A DNA stretch of 64,000 nucleotides from ECT2AJA-044 sp965262845 (GTDB taxonomy: Bacteria > Bacteroidota > Bacteroidia > Flavobacteriales > ECT2AJA-044). How positions within the stretch are numbered: position 1 is the first letter of the stretch; the number at the start of each line of letters is the position of its first letter. The notes below the pieces were generated by a model. It made no database searches. It was given only the letters and a program-made list of their open reading frames with translations, and was not told where the DNA came from. A program made the position numbers and the translations under genes. This document shows positions 52,926 to 63,596 of the stretch, piece by piece. The DNA lies in assembly GCA_965262845.1 (NCBI GenBank), contig CBDHFX010000001.1, positions 186,001 to 250,000 on the forward strand, written 5' to 3'.

Positions 52926-54314
52926 ATGGATTTTGATCTGATCGTATTGGGGAGCGGGCCGGGCGGATATGTTGCGGCGATCCGTGCCTCACAACTGGGC
53001 TTGAAAACGGCCATCGTAGAGAAAGAGCATTTGGGCGGAGTTTGTCTGAACTGGGGATGCATTCCGACCAAGGCACTGATCAAGAGCGCAAACGTATTCG
53101 ACTACCTGAAGCACGCTGAGGATTACGGCCTTAAAGTGAACGGATTCGACAGAGACTTTGGCGCCGTGATCAGGCGGAGCCGTAACGTGGCAAGCGACAT
53201 GAATAAGGGCGTGGAGTTCCTGATGAAAAAGAACAAGATCGAAGTGGTGAACGGGACCGGGAAAGTGATGCCTAAAAAAGAGATAGAAGTGACGACAGGA
53301 GATGGTTCCGTCAGGACCATTTCCGCCAAAAACATCATCATTGCCACAGGAGCACATTCGCGTCCGTTACCAGGCTTGCCGCAGGACGGCAGAAAGATCA
53401 TCGGGTACCGCGAAGCCATGATATTGGAAAAACAGCCGGAGAAAATGGTGGTTGTGGGATCCGGGGCCATTGGGGTTGAGTTCGCCTACATTTATGGATC
53501 CATGGGAACAGAGGTGACCATCGTGGAATACCTGCCGAACGTTGTACCAATGGAGGACGAAGAAGTATCCGGACAACTGGCACGCTCATTCAGGAAGATG
53601 GGCATCAATATGATAACCGGCGCGGAAGTGACCATGGCTGATACTTCAGGAAAGGGGTGCAAGGTCAACGTGAAGAGCAAAAAGGGCGAGGAAGTGCTTG
53701 AAGCAGACGTGGTTTTGAGTGCCGTGGGTGTGCAGGCAAACATCGGGGATATTGGTCTTGAAGCAGTCGGTATTGTTACTGACAAGGGTAAGATCATGGT
53801 GAACGACTACTACGAAACCAATATTCCGGGGTACTATGCCATCGGCGACTGCGTTCCGGGTCAGGCACTGGCACACGTAGCATCTGCAGAGGGGATCATC
53901 TGCGTGGAACAGATCGCCGGGGAACATCCACAGCCCCTGGATTACAACAATATACCGGGATGTACGTATTGCTCACCGGAAATCGCTAGTGTGGGCTATA
54001 CTGAAAAGGCGGCCAGGGAGGCCGGATACGAGGTCAGGGTAGGTAAATTCCCCTTCAGTGCATCCGGTAAGGCAAAGGCTGCAGGTCATCCTGACGGTTT
54101 TGTAAAGGTGGTCTTTGATGCCCGGTATGGAGAGTGGCTGGGTTGCCATATGATTGGTGCCAACGTAACCGAAATGATCGCGGAAGTAGTTGCAGCCCGT
54201 AAACTGGAGACGACCGCACAGGAGATCATAAAGACGGTCCACCCCCACCCGACCATGAGTGAAGCGGTAATGGAAGCTACGGCGGCGGCTTACGGCGAGG
54301 TGATCCATTTGTAA
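52926..54314 (+). CDS. lpdA: Dihydrolipoyl dehydrogenase
   Basis: FAD flavoprotein E3 of 2-oxoacid dehydrogenase complexes or the glycine cleavage system. N-terminal FAD motif GSGPGGYVAAIRA, redox-active disulphide GGVCLNWGCIPTK, NAD motif VVGSGAIGVEFAYIYGSMG, and the C-terminal His-Glu pair in TVHPHPTMSEA. The length is 462 aa. No E1/E2 genes are adjacent. The 240 bp upstream show only a near-match box (TACATTCG). Its 3' end overlaps the convergent rhomboid gene by 38 bp. Confidence 0.96.
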   Translation: MDFDLIVLGSGPGGYVAAIRASQLGLKTAIVEKEHLGGVCLNWGCIPTKALIKSANVFDYLKHAEDYGLKVNGFDRDFGAVIRRSRNVASDMNKGVEFLMKKNKIEVVNGTGKVMPKKEIEVTTGDGSVRTISAKNIIIATGAHSRPLPGLPQDGRKIIGYREAMILEKQPEKMVVVGSGAIGVEFAYIYGSMGTEVTIVEYLPNVVPMEDEEVSGQLARSFRKMGINMITGAEVTMADTSGKGCKVNVKSKKGEEVLEADVVLSAVGVQANIGDIGLEAVGIVTDKGKIMVNDYYETNIPGYYAIGDCVPGQALAHVASAEGIICVEQIAGEHPQPLDYNNIPGCTYCSPEIASVGYTEKAAREAGYEVRVGKFPFSASGKAKAAGHPDGFVKVVFDARYGEWLGCHMIGANVTEMIAEVVAARKLETTAQEIIKTVHPHPTMSEAVMEATAAAYGEVIHL

Positions 54315-55101
54315 GAGAAGAGGTGCCCTGCTGAGGAGGTTTTTCTTTCTGCTGCGACTTTGGCCGAAACTGATAGATGATCCGAACGGACTGCGTTTTA
54401 TGCGCATATTCCTCCCAATACCCTCGCCCATAGGCATCCGGGTCCGGGTACCGCAGTGCTTCCTCTTCCAGGGCTTTTTCCCGATCGGTGGGTTCACGCA
54501 CTATTTCCAACTCTTTTGCCGGGGCCTGCGGCCCGATGCGCCGGTACGCGACCGCCAGCAGAAGGCCGGCCAGTGCTCCACTCAAATGACCTTCCCAGCT
54601 CAGCTGTTCCTCAATCGGAAAGATCCCCCACACCATGCTCCCATACGCAAAGACCACAAGGAAAGACACCGCCATCAAAGGCCGGTACCGACGAAAGGTA
54701 CCCGAAAAAAACAAAAACCCGGCCAGGGCATACACGAGTCCTGATGCTCCAATGTGATACGCCTCACGGCCAATACCCCACGTAAAAATACCGGTCAGCA
54801 ACCAGCTCCACAGCACCACGCGCCAAAACAATTCCCTGTAGAAATAACGTAGTACGGATCCCAGGACCATCATCGGAACCGAGTTGTTCAGTAAATGCAC
54901 GAGATCCGCATGCAACACGGGCATGGTTAAAATGCCCGGAAGTCCTTTCAAGGAACGCGGATACATCCCCAAGGTGCTCCACGATGATCCCGACCGCCAT
55001 TCCAGGTAAAAGGCCACCCAGGCAAAAAGTATCAGATAAAAGACAGGTAAAGCGTGTACTATCCCACGTTTCATTTCCTTCAGCGCAAAAGTATTCGTCA
55101 T
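54277..55101 (-). CDS. Rhomboid-family intramembrane serine protease
   Basis: A 274-aa membrane protein with six hydrophobic segments. The catalytic dyad is visible: GASGLVYAL (Ser) and WEGHLSGALAG (His), plus the conserved HADLVHLLNNS in the second membrane segment. A charged cytoplasmic C-terminal tail of about 80 residues is not part of the protease core. Substrates unknown. Part of the tail is encoded by DNA that is also the end of lpdA on the other strand. Confidence 0.9.
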   Translation of the reverse strand: MTNTFALKEMKRGIVHALPVFYLILFAWVAFYLEWRSGSSWSTLGMYPRSLKGLPGILTMPVLHADLVHLLNNSVPMMVLGSVLRYFYRELFWRVVLWSWLLTGIFTWGIGREAYHIGASGLVYALAGFLFFSGTFRRYRPLMAVSFLVVFAYGSMVWGIFPIEEQLSWEGHLSGALAGLLLAVAYRRIGPQAPAKELEIVREPTDREKALEEEALRYPDPDAYGRGYWEEYAHKTQSVRIIYQFRPKSQQKEKPPQQGTSSLTNGSPRRKPPP

Positions 55102-55140
55102 GCCGTGAAAGTTAGGAATTAATAACTAATTTACACGCCT

Positions 55141-56445
<1,305 letters not shown>

Positions 56446-56563
56446 TCCCTACAGCATAGCCTAAGCAAACGTACCCGGTGCAACGAAATCCCGGGATGAG
56501 CCGGCTGCTCCTGCAAATACGCCGAAACAAAGCGCCCCTGGATCGTTATGACGCAAAAAATTG

Positions 56564-56571
56564 TAGCTTTG
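56564..56571 (+). promoter_or_regulatory. Promoter -7 box before the 197-aa gene
   Basis: TAGCTTTG, an exact TAnnTTTG match 27 nt before the ATG at 56599. It lies inside the longer open frame that begins at 56548, supporting the downstream start. Confidence 0.55.
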
Positions 56572-56598
56572 CTCCACACCAAATTGACCTTCATCTTC

Positions 56599-57192
56599 AT
56601 GAGATCGCTCATCATCAAAGCTGCACTCGCCATTATCGCTCTGGGATTGGCCTACTGGTTATATGAGATCATTCAAACACCGATCCGCTTTGAGCAGGAG
56701 AAGAATCGCCGTATGGAAGTGGTCAGGGAAAAGCTGATCACGATCCGTACGGCCCAATCGGCCTACAAGGAAGTGAACGGAACCTTTAGCCCGACCTTTA
56801 ACCAGCTCGTCGCTTTCCTCGATACCGGCGAGTTCACCCTGCTGCAGCGTCGCGATTCGAGCTATGAGGCCTTTAGCGAACTGTATCAGCAAATGGAGAT
56901 CCGCGACACGGTAGTGACCGATACCCTGGGATACAAATCAATTAAGGATTCCCTGTTCGCCGATGACAACCTAAGGGATTTGAGTATTATTCCGTTCTCG
57001 GATGACAGGGAATTTGAAATAGACGCAGGTCAGCTGCAAAAGGAGGGAGGACTGGTGGTACAGGTTTTTATGGCCCGTGCACCGAAAAAGGAGTACCTCA
57101 GGGGATTGGATCATACCCTAATTAAAACACAGGCAAAAGACCTGCAGGTAGGGTCAATGACTGAAGCAACGCTCAATGGCAACTGGCAGTAA
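56599..57192 (+). CDS. Membrane-anchored protein of unknown function
   Basis: A 197-aa protein: one N-terminal membrane helix (SLIIKAALAIIALGLAYWLY), then a charged helix (about residues 30-60) and a mixed periplasmic part. The layout recalls pilin-like or PulG-like small proteins (hydrophobic helix then KLITIRTAQSAYKEVNGTFSPT), but I cannot assign a family. It is first in a string with DUF3822, rsmD and coaD, all overlapping, and overlaps DUF3822 by 17 bp. Confidence 0.75.
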   Translation: MRSLIIKAALAIIALGLAYWLYEIIQTPIRFEQEKNRRMEVVREKLITIRTAQSAYKEVNGTFSPTFNQLVAFLDTGEFTLLQRRDSSYEAFSELYQQMEIRDTVVTDTLGYKSIKDSLFADDNLRDLSIIPFSDDREFEIDAGQLQKEGGLVVQVFMARAPKKEYLRGLDHTLIKTQAKDLQVGSMTEATLNGNWQ

Positions 57193-58036
57193 AATTCAGG
57201 CAAGCACTGATTTTATTGATCCAACCCAATTAAGAAACGATCACCCCAGGCACAGGTCAATCCAGTTTACAGCGGATGGACTTTCTTTTTCTGTATTGGA
57301 TCTGGAGCGGAACACCTATATCGGTATTCGTGAATACTCCTTTAACCTGACCGACCGACCTGATGAGCTTTGGAGCAGGTTTGAACAGCTGCGCGATCAG
57401 GACGAATGGCTACAGCACGACTTTAAAAGTTCCAGCGTTGCCTGGGATCTGGGCGTATCCATGCTGATACCCGATGTGTTCAGCACTCCGGCCACCGGGA
57501 AAAAGCTGTGCCATTTTGTTCAGCCGCTCCCCGAAACGGATGAGTTGTATCGCGACGAGCTTCCGGCCGTGAAGGCCGAAAATATTTTTTCATTGCCACA
57601 GAGCGTCAGGGAACGGCTGCCTAACAGCAAGTTGGTTCACGGATCCACGCCCTTCCTGGAGGGCGTGTTCCGACGCTACCAGAACGATCCATCGGCCCGG
57701 GTGCTGGTTGAGATCGGTACCCGCCAGTTCACGCTGGTGGCCCTGCAGGATGGCAGGCTTCAGCTGTTCAATCGCTATCCCTGCCAAACGCCGGAGGATT
57801 TTATATACTACCTGCTCTTCGCCATGGAACAGCTCCACCTCAGTCCGGAGGAAGTACCGCTGACCCTGTACGGCAGTATCGTTCAACCTTCCGCTCTGTA
57901 CGATATGGCCTACAAATACGTGCGCCATGTTGATTTCGGCCTGCGGCCGGATGATTTCCTGTATGCCCCGATCCTTGACAACCTGCCTGCACACTATTTT
58001 TACGGACTCTTTCAGCAGTATGTATGCGTATCGTAA
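57176..58036 (+). CDS. DUF3822-family protein
   Basis: A 286-aa protein of a Bacteroidota-specific family usually found next to rsmD and coaD. Predicted soluble, with LVEIGTRQFTLVALQDGRLQLFNRYPCQTPEDFIYY-like segments resembling an actin/ASKHA-type fold (short pieces such as VLVEIGTRQFTLVAL). No catalytic residues identifiable, and the role is unknown. It overlaps its neighbours by 17 bp (upstream) and 13 bp (rsmD). A CGGCC-TGC-GGCCG hairpin is at 57937-57949. Confidence 0.8.
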   Translation: MATGSKIQASTDFIDPTQLRNDHPRHRSIQFTADGLSFSVLDLERNTYIGIREYSFNLTDRPDELWSRFEQLRDQDEWLQHDFKSSSVAWDLGVSMLIPDVFSTPATGKKLCHFVQPLPETDELYRDELPAVKAENIFSLPQSVRERLPNSKLVHGSTPFLEGVFRRYQNDPSARVLVEIGTRQFTLVALQDGRLQLFNRYPCQTPEDFIYYLLFAMEQLHLSPEEVPLTLYGSIVQPSALYDMAYKYVRHVDFGLRPDDFLYAPILDNLPAHYFYGLFQQYVCVS

Positions 58037-58557
58037 GTGGCCGATACCGGGGGCGACGCATTACAGCGCCCAGGGATTTGCCCGTGCGCCCCACCACCGG
58101 CCGGGCGAAAGAGGCCCTGTTCAGCATTTTGGGGCATCGGCTCCATTTCAGCGAGATCAGCGTGCTTGATCTGTTTGCGGGGACCGGCAGCATTAGCTTC
58201 GAGTTTATTTCGCGCGGTTGCACTAACGTGACGGCCGTTGACAAAAGCCATGGCTGCATCAGGTTCATCGAAAAAACAGCCAATGACCTGGGCATGGAGG
58301 GCCTCCGGCCGATCCGGGCCGATGTGTTCGCATTCAGCCAGCAGACACCGGAGCAATACGATCTTATTTTCGCCGATCCGCCCTATGGCCTCATGCGAAG
58401 TAGTGAACTCGCGGAGTTGCTCCTGCAGCGCAGGTTGATCAACGCGAACGGACTCCTGATCGTGGAGCACAGCGATGAGGAGCACCTGAGCCATGTTCCC
58501 GGCTTTTCGGAACATCGCCGGTACGGACAAGTGAATTTCTCTATCTTTGAGCTATGA
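58024..58557 (+). CDS. rsmD: 16S rRNA (guanine-966-N2)-methyltransferase RsmD
   Basis: SAM-dependent methyltransferase of 177 aa. N-terminal RIVSGRYRGRRI, the PTTGRAKEALFSIL block, SAM motif LDLFAGTGSISFEFISRG and catalytic FADPPYGL are intact. It is joined to coaD by an ATGA overlap, the common rsmD-coaD order in many phyla. Confidence 0.95.
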   Translation: MRIVSGRYRGRRITAPRDLPVRPTTGRAKEALFSILGHRLHFSEISVLDLFAGTGSISFEFISRGCTNVTAVDKSHGCIRFIEKTANDLGMEGLRPIRADVFAFSQQTPEQYDLIFADPPYGLMRSSELAELLLQRRLINANGLLIVEHSDEEHLSHVPGFSEHRRYGQVNFSIFEL

Positions 58558-59009
58558 CGAAAATTGCTGTATTCCCAGGGAGTTTTGATCCGATCACGAA
58601 CGGACACGTAGATATTGTACAACGCGCAGTTGGCTTGTTTGACAGGATTATTATCGCGATTGGGCAAAACGCCCGGAAGAAATACATGTTCCCGCGCAAT
58701 CAGCGCATGGAATTTGTTCAAATGGCCTTTGAAGGAGTGGAAAAAATTGAAGTGATGCAGTTTGAGGGGCTGACCGTTGGGTTCTGCAAATCGGTCGGCG
58801 CCCAATATATTCTGCGAGGCCTTCGGAATCCGGCCGACTTTGAGTTCGAAAAGGCGATCGCCCAGGCCAACAGAATGATGGACCACCAACTCGAAACCGT
58901 TTTTCTGCTCACCGATCCCGGGTTTGCCGCCATCAGTAGCAGCATTGTTCGCGATATCTGCCGAAACGGAGGCGATATTTCTATGTTTGTGCCTGTATCA
59001 ATCGGCTGA
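58554..59009 (+). CDS. coaD: Phosphopantetheine adenylyltransferase CoaD
   Basis: Fourth step of coenzyme A synthesis. The nucleotidyltransferase T/HxGH motif is in GSFDPITNGHVDIV, and the late ISSSIVRDI motif is present. 151 aa is normal. The 3' end overlaps the convergent NUDIX gene by 29 bp. Confidence 0.96.
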   Translation: MTKIAVFPGSFDPITNGHVDIVQRAVGLFDRIIIAIGQNARKKYMFPRNQRMEFVQMAFEGVEKIEVMQFEGLTVGFCKSVGAQYILRGLRNPADFEFEKAIAQANRMMDHQLETVFLLTDPGFAAISSSIVRDICRNGGDISMFVPVSIG

Positions 59010-59562
59010 TGTTCGCATAGGTGTTGGCGTGGATCTCCGGCCAGCGCGAACGCTCCATCCACAGGGCCTCCCCGATCCCCTCCCCGGTTTGAGGCACCAA
59101 ATCATCCGTTCCCTTACTCTGCATCAGGTACCAATGCGTTTTCTTGAGCACGGGCCGATCCTCAATCCGATACGTATGATAGGTCGGAAAAACGGGTGAT
59201 ACCAATTCCAGATCTGATACTCCGCACTCCTCTTCAACTTCGCGAAGGGCCGATTCGCCCGGCGTCTCTTCTGGCTGCATCTTGCCCTTGGGCAGATCCC
59301 ATTTACCCCATCTCCTGATCACGAGCAAGCGACCCTTCGGGTCGAAAACTAACCCACCTGCGGCCTCAACCCAACGAAACAAGGTCCTGAACCGTGCCCA
59401 TAAATGTCCGTGATCTCCCGTTAGGGTGAAGTGCTGTATCCGGCCCGATTCCAGGTCGAGAAAGGCCTGTTGGAGCACTTTTATCTCTTCATTTGGATCG
59501 TTGATCATTGGTTTTCCTGCCGTGAGGCAGAGCAGGCGATCATTAACAAAAACTTCATACAT
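58981..59562 (-). CDS. NUDIX hydrolase
   Basis: A 193-aa NUDIX protein. The Nudix box GKMQPEETPGESALREVEEECGV-like stretch (about residues 110-132) retains the full GX5EX7REUXEEXGU pattern. The N-terminal 70 residues are a separate small domain seen in Bacteroidota homologues beside pyrE. The nucleotide substrate is unknown. Its start codon is only 8 bp from that of the divergent pyrE gene. Confidence 0.9.
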   Translation of the reverse strand: MYEVFVNDRLLCLTAGKPMINDPNEEIKVLQQAFLDLESGRIQHFTLTGDHGHLWARFRTLFRWVEAAGGLVFDPKGRLLVIRRWGKWDLPKGKMQPEETPGESALREVEEECGVSDLELVSPVFPTYHTYRIEDRPVLKKTHWYLMQSKGTDDLVPQTGEGIGEALWMERSRWPEIHANTYANISRLIQAQT

Positions 59563-59570
59563 TGGGCACT

Positions 59571-60212
59571 GTGATCTTGGACCGCGAAACAGCGAGGAAA
59601 ACGGCCGAATTCCTATTGCAAATTAAGGCAATAAAACTGCAGCCTCAGGAGCCATTCACCTGGGCTTCGGGCTGGAAATCGCCTATTTATTGCGATAGCC
59701 GATTGAGCCTGAGCTATCCACCTATCCGCACCTTTTTGCGGGACGAAATGGCAAAGGCGATCCTGAAAGAATACGGCATGCCGAACGCGATCGCCGGAGT
59801 GGCTACCGGAGCCATTGCCCTGGGAGGTGGGGTGGCGGAAAAACTGGACTTGCCATTCGTTTACGTTCGAAGCAGGGCAAAGGAGCACGGGCGCCGGAAT
59901 CAGATCGAAGGACACCTGGAATGTGCGCAAAACGTGGTGATCGTGGAAGATCTGATCAGTACCGGAATGAGCAGTTTGGCCGCTCACAGCGCCCTGAAGG
60001 CTGCGGAAGTGAACGTTATGGGTATGGCGGCAATATTCACCTATGGTTTCGGTGTTGCGGAACAAAATTTTGCGGAAGCCGGCTGCAAGCTGTTGACACT
60101 AAGCGATTACCATCACTTACTGGAGCGGGCGGAAGAGTTGGGTTACATACGTAGTAGTGAACTGGCAACCCTGCGCAGGTGGCGCGAACAACCCGAGCGT
60201 TGGGGTCAGTAA
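59571..60212 (+). CDS. pyrE: Orotate phosphoribosyltransferase
   Basis: Makes orotidine 5'-phosphate in pyrimidine synthesis. TWASGWKSPIYCD near the N-terminus and the PRPP-binding motif VVIVEDLISTGMSS are intact. I place the start at the GTG at 59571, giving ILDRETARKTAEFLL at the N-terminus as in related proteins (213 aa); a TTG at 59562 would overlap the NUDIX start codon by a base. Confidence 0.95.
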   Translation: MILDRETARKTAEFLLQIKAIKLQPQEPFTWASGWKSPIYCDSRLSLSYPPIRTFLRDEMAKAILKEYGMPNAIAGVATGAIALGGGVAEKLDLPFVYVRSRAKEHGRRNQIEGHLECAQNVVIVEDLISTGMSSLAAHSALKAAEVNVMGMAAIFTYGFGVAEQNFAEAGCKLLTLSDYHHLLERAEELGYIRSSELATLRRWREQPERWGQ

Positions 60213-60287
60213 AATGATGGATGAGCGCCCAGATTCAGGAATGCCATTGGCAAGCTGAAGGAGAAGCATCGCAAGCTGCGGGTTGCA

Positions 60288-61109
60288 TCACACAAAGCGC
60301 ACCTCCTTAAACGCATAGGCCCGTTGCTGGTCGGTCCTGTCCCTCAGGATGAGTCGGCCCGACGGTTCCACCCCTACGATCTCTGCCTCGAACCGGCCGG
60401 TGGCATCCTCGTACTCAAACCATCCGGAATTTCGGTGCAGCACCCGGAAATAATCGGCCCGCAGGTCGCGCCTGGAGTGGCGGATCTGCAAATAGCGCGC
60501 TTCGAGGTAAGCAAAGAGCTGATGCATTTCGCGCCGGACCGAATACATCTCCCGGGTCAGTCGGTACAACGAAGTGGCTTCGGGCAGGTCCAGGGGAAAG
60601 CGTCGCTGATTGAAATTAAGCCCTATTCCGATAACCGACTGACTTAACAGAGCCCCCTTGAGCTGATTCTCAATGAGGATGCCCCCAACCTTTTTGCCGT
60701 CAATAAGCAGATCGTTCGGCCATTTTATCCGTACGCCATCCACTTTTCCTGACAAGTAGTCATAGAGCGCCAAGCTCACTGCCTTGTTGAGTTGGAATTG
60801 ATCTGTGGCCTGGAGGAAATGCGGATACAGGACCAGGCTAAAGGTCAGACTATCAAACGGTTTGCTGTACCAATGATTATTCATTTGACCTCTTCCGGCC
60901 GTTTGACGGGGCGTAAAAAAAACGGTCCCTTCCGGAACATTTTGATCGCGCAGCACCTTTAGGGCATGACTATTGGTAGAGTCCAGGTGGTCGTATTCTA
61001 TGATGGCGTGGCCGACAAAAAGTGGATTCACTGATTTACATTGGTTTAGCTCAATAATCAGCCCGTAGGGCGAAACATTTAGAACTGCAAATTCGTTAAC
61101 TTCGTACAT
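60288..61109 (-). CDS. birA: Biotin--[acetyl-CoA-carboxylase] ligase
   Basis: Biotin protein ligase catalytic domain without an N-terminal DNA-binding domain. Substrate motifs: HLDSTNSHAL, TAGRGQMNNHWYS (the GRGR/Q biotin-AMP loop), IKWPNDLLIDGKKVGGILIE and VIGIGLNFNQ. The ATG at 61109 gives 273 aa. A GTG at 61031, just before NPLFVGH, is also possible. The open frame continues to 61355 through rsfS in an unrelated frame. Divergent from rsfS with 16 bp between starts. Confidence 0.92.
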   Translation of the reverse strand: MYEVNEFAVLNVSPYGLIIELNQCKSVNPLFVGHAIIEYDHLDSTNSHALKVLRDQNVPEGTVFFTPRQTAGRGQMNNHWYSKPFDSLTFSLVLYPHFLQATDQFQLNKAVSLALYDYLSGKVDGVRIKWPNDLLIDGKKVGGILIENQLKGALLSQSVIGIGLNFNQRRFPLDLPEATSLYRLTREMYSVRREMHQLFAYLEARYLQIRHSRRDLRADYFRVLHRNSGWFEYEDATGRFEAEIVGVEPSGRLILRDRTDQQRAYAFKEVRFV

Positions 61110-61125
61110 TAAATCAACGCATTGA

Positions 61126-61530
61126 ATGAGAAACCCCCAGGTTCCGGAATCGGAACAGCTTGTCGAAGTCATTGTTAAAGGGATCAGGGAAAAGAAAGGA
61201 CAGAACATTACCGTGATGGACCTGCGCTCACTTGAGCACTCCGTTACTGACTTTTTTGTCATTTGTGACGGGACTTCAAATACACAAGTGAGCGCGATCG
61301 CGGGCAGTATTGAGAAAGCCGTGCGGAAGGACCTGAACGACAAGCCCTGGCACAAGGAAGGAAAAAATAGGAGTGAATGGGTGTTGCTTGACTATGTGCA
61401 TGTGGTGGTGCACGTTTTTCAGCGACCGGCCCGCGAGTTTTACAGTATTGAAGAATTGTGGGGAGACGCGGAAATCCGCGAGATTGATGAATTAGGCAAA
61501 TGGCAGGTAATAAAGACGATAAACAATTGA
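61126..61530 (+). CDS. rsfS: Ribosome silencing factor RsfS
   Basis: A 134-aa protein of the RsfS/Iojap family that binds L14 and blocks subunit joining in poor nutrient conditions. Motifs: VTDFFVICDGTSNTQVSAIA and EWVLLDYVHVVVHVF. It overlaps ftsH by 31 bp. A near-match box TAACTTCG lies about 25 nt upstream. Confidence 0.95.
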   Translation: MRNPQVPESEQLVEVIVKGIREKKGQNITVMDLRSLEHSVTDFFVICDGTSNTQVSAIAGSIEKAVRKDLNDKPWHKEGKNRSEWVLLDYVHVVVHVFQRPAREFYSIEELWGDAEIREIDELGKWQVIKTINN

Positions 61531-63596
61531 ACAAGTTGCGCGAGCAATTTCAGCGCAACCAGAAGAGCAGCGGCGAAGGCGGCGGAAATGGGAGTGGTCC
61601 CAAACGGAAATTCAATTTCTACTGGGTCTACGTTATCATCTTCCTGTTCTTTATTGGAATTCAGCTGTTCAGTGGCATATACTCCAATATGCAGGACAGC
61701 AATTACCGCGATTTCGAAGGGTTTTTGGCCGACAGTGAGGTGGAGAAGGTTGTGATCGTAAACAACGAAAAAGCCGAGGTCTACATTAAGAGGGAAGCCT
61801 TGTCGCAATCCGAGCATGAACCCGTGCGGGATCAGCCTTTCGGTGGCGGACTCAACGAGGGACCGCACTATGTTTTTAACATTGGAACGGTTGATGAGTT
61901 CAACAAGAAGCTGGAAGCGTACCAGAATGAGGAATCACCCGTTATGGTGGAATACACCAAGCGCCAGGATGTATGGGGAAATATCCTGAGCTGGGCCTTC
62001 CCGATCATCGCCATGGTGGCCATCTGGATATTCATCATGCGCCGCATGAGTGGCGGGGGTGCAGCGGGCGGTCAAATTTTCAGCATCGGAAAATCGAAAG
62101 CGACTCTGTTTGATCAGAACAACAATGTGAAGGTAACCTTTAAGGATGTGGCCGGACTGGAAGGTGCCAAGGAAGAGGTTCAGGAGATCGTAGACTTTCT
62201 GAAAAATCCGGCCAAGTATACCAGCCTGGGTGGAAAGATCCCTAAGGGAGCATTGCTGGTAGGACCTCCGGGAACGGGAAAAACCCTCCTGGCAAAGGCC
62301 GTGGCCGGTGAAGCAAAAGTACCTTTCTTCAGCCTGAGTGGATCTGATTTCGTTGAGATGTTTGTTGGGGTGGGGGCCAGCCGGGTTCGCGACCTGTTCA
62401 AGCAGGCGAAGGAAAAGGCTCCGGCGATCATCTTTATTGATGAGATTGATGCCGTAGGCCGCAGTCGTGGTCGCTCCCAAATAACCGGAGTGAATGACGA
62501 ACGGGAAAATACCCTGAACGCCCTGCTGACGGAAATGGATGGTTTTGGTACCGATACGAACGTGATCGTATTGGCCGCCACGAACCGCGCCGATGTGCTG
62601 GATCGCGCTCTGATGCGTGCCGGTCGGTTCGATCGACAGATCCATGTGGATCTGCCCGATCTGTTAGAGCGAAAGCAGATCTTTGAGGTGCACCTACGTC
62701 CACTGAAGGTCAGCAAGGAACTCGACATTGATTTTTTGGCGCGTCAGACACCCGGATTCAGTGGGGCCGATATTGCCAACGTTTGTAATGAAGCAGCCCT
62801 GGTGGCAGCGCGGAAAGGTAAAAGCGTAGTGGAACGGCAAGATTTCCTTGATGCCGTGGATCGGATCATCGGCGGACTGGAGAAAAAAAATAAGCTGATT
62901 TCCAATGAGGAGAAAAAAACCATTGCCTTCCACGAAGCGGGGCATGCCACAGTGAGCTGGTTGCTGGAACATGCCGCTCCCCTGGTGAAAGTGACCATTA
63001 TTCCGCGAGGAAGAAGTTTGGGAGCTGCCTGGTATCTTCCGGAAGAGCGTTCGATCACGCGCACGGAAGAGATGCTTGACGAAATGTGTGCTACCATGGG
63101 CGGACGCGCGGCTGAAAAAGTCATGTTTGACAAAATCAGCACAGGAGCACTAAGCGATCTGGAGAAAGTGACCAAGCAGGCTCAGGCCATGGTAACAATA
63201 TATGGCCTTAACGACAAGATCGGAAATGTGACGTATTACGATTCCAGCAATCAATCGGACTACAACTTCAGCAAGCCTTACTCCGAAAAGACGGCTGAAT
63301 TGATCGATACCGAGGTAAAAAAACTGATCGAAAAACAATACAAACGCGCGATTGACCTGTTGGAAAACAATAAGGATAAACTTATTAGATTAGCCGGGAA
63401 GTTGCTTGAAGAGGAAGTTATCTTCAAGGAAGACCTGGAGGCTATCATTGGAAAACGTCCCTGGGAAAAGGAGACCGAGGTAAAGGTGGTATCGAACGGT
63501 TATGATCCTGAAGGGACGGAAGCAAAAACAGAAGCCGGGTCCGGAGGGGAATCGCCTGCTGAAAATGAGCAGGAACAAGTTGAAAAGGAAATATGA
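61500..63596 (+). CDS. ftsH: ATP-dependent zinc metalloprotease FtsH
   Basis: Membrane-bound AAA+ protease of 698 aa. Two membrane helices (about residues 40-62 and 158-178) flank a periplasmic domain. The AAA module has GPPGTGKTLLAKAVAGEA, IIFIDEIDAVGRSRG and the second region of homology (TNRADVLDRALMRAGRFD). The protease active site is AFHEAGHATVSW with a later Asp ligand. The C-terminus is acidic. ATGA overlap with the next gene. Confidence 0.97.
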   Translation: MAGNKDDKQLNKLREQFQRNQKSSGEGGGNGSGPKRKFNFYWVYVIIFLFFIGIQLFSGIYSNMQDSNYRDFEGFLADSEVEKVVIVNNEKAEVYIKREALSQSEHEPVRDQPFGGGLNEGPHYVFNIGTVDEFNKKLEAYQNEESPVMVEYTKRQDVWGNILSWAFPIIAMVAIWIFIMRRMSGGGAAGGQIFSIGKSKATLFDQNNNVKVTFKDVAGLEGAKEEVQEIVDFLKNPAKYTSLGGKIPKGALLVGPPGTGKTLLAKAVAGEAKVPFFSLSGSDFVEMFVGVGASRVRDLFKQAKEKAPAIIFIDEIDAVGRSRGRSQITGVNDERENTLNALLTEMDGFGTDTNVIVLAATNRADVLDRALMRAGRFDRQIHVDLPDLLERKQIFEVHLRPLKVSKELDIDFLARQTPGFSGADIANVCNEAALVAARKGKSVVERQDFLDAVDRIIGGLEKKNKLISNEEKKTIAFHEAGHATVSWLLEHAAPLVKVTIIPRGRSLGAAWYLPEERSITRTEEMLDEMCATMGGRAAEKVMFDKISTGALSDLEKVTKQAQAMVTIYGLNDKIGNVTYYDSSNQSDYNFSKPYSEKTAELIDTEVKKLIEKQYKRAIDLLENNKDKLIRLAGKLLEEEVIFKEDLEAIIGKRPWEKETEVKVVSNGYDPEGTEAKTEAGSGGESPAENEQEQVEKEI

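Noticed and set aside
61110..61355. N-terminal extension of birA by 82 codons
   Set aside because: The extension lies opposite rsfS, contains no helix-turn-helix or other known domain, and the conserved ligase sequence starts after 61109.
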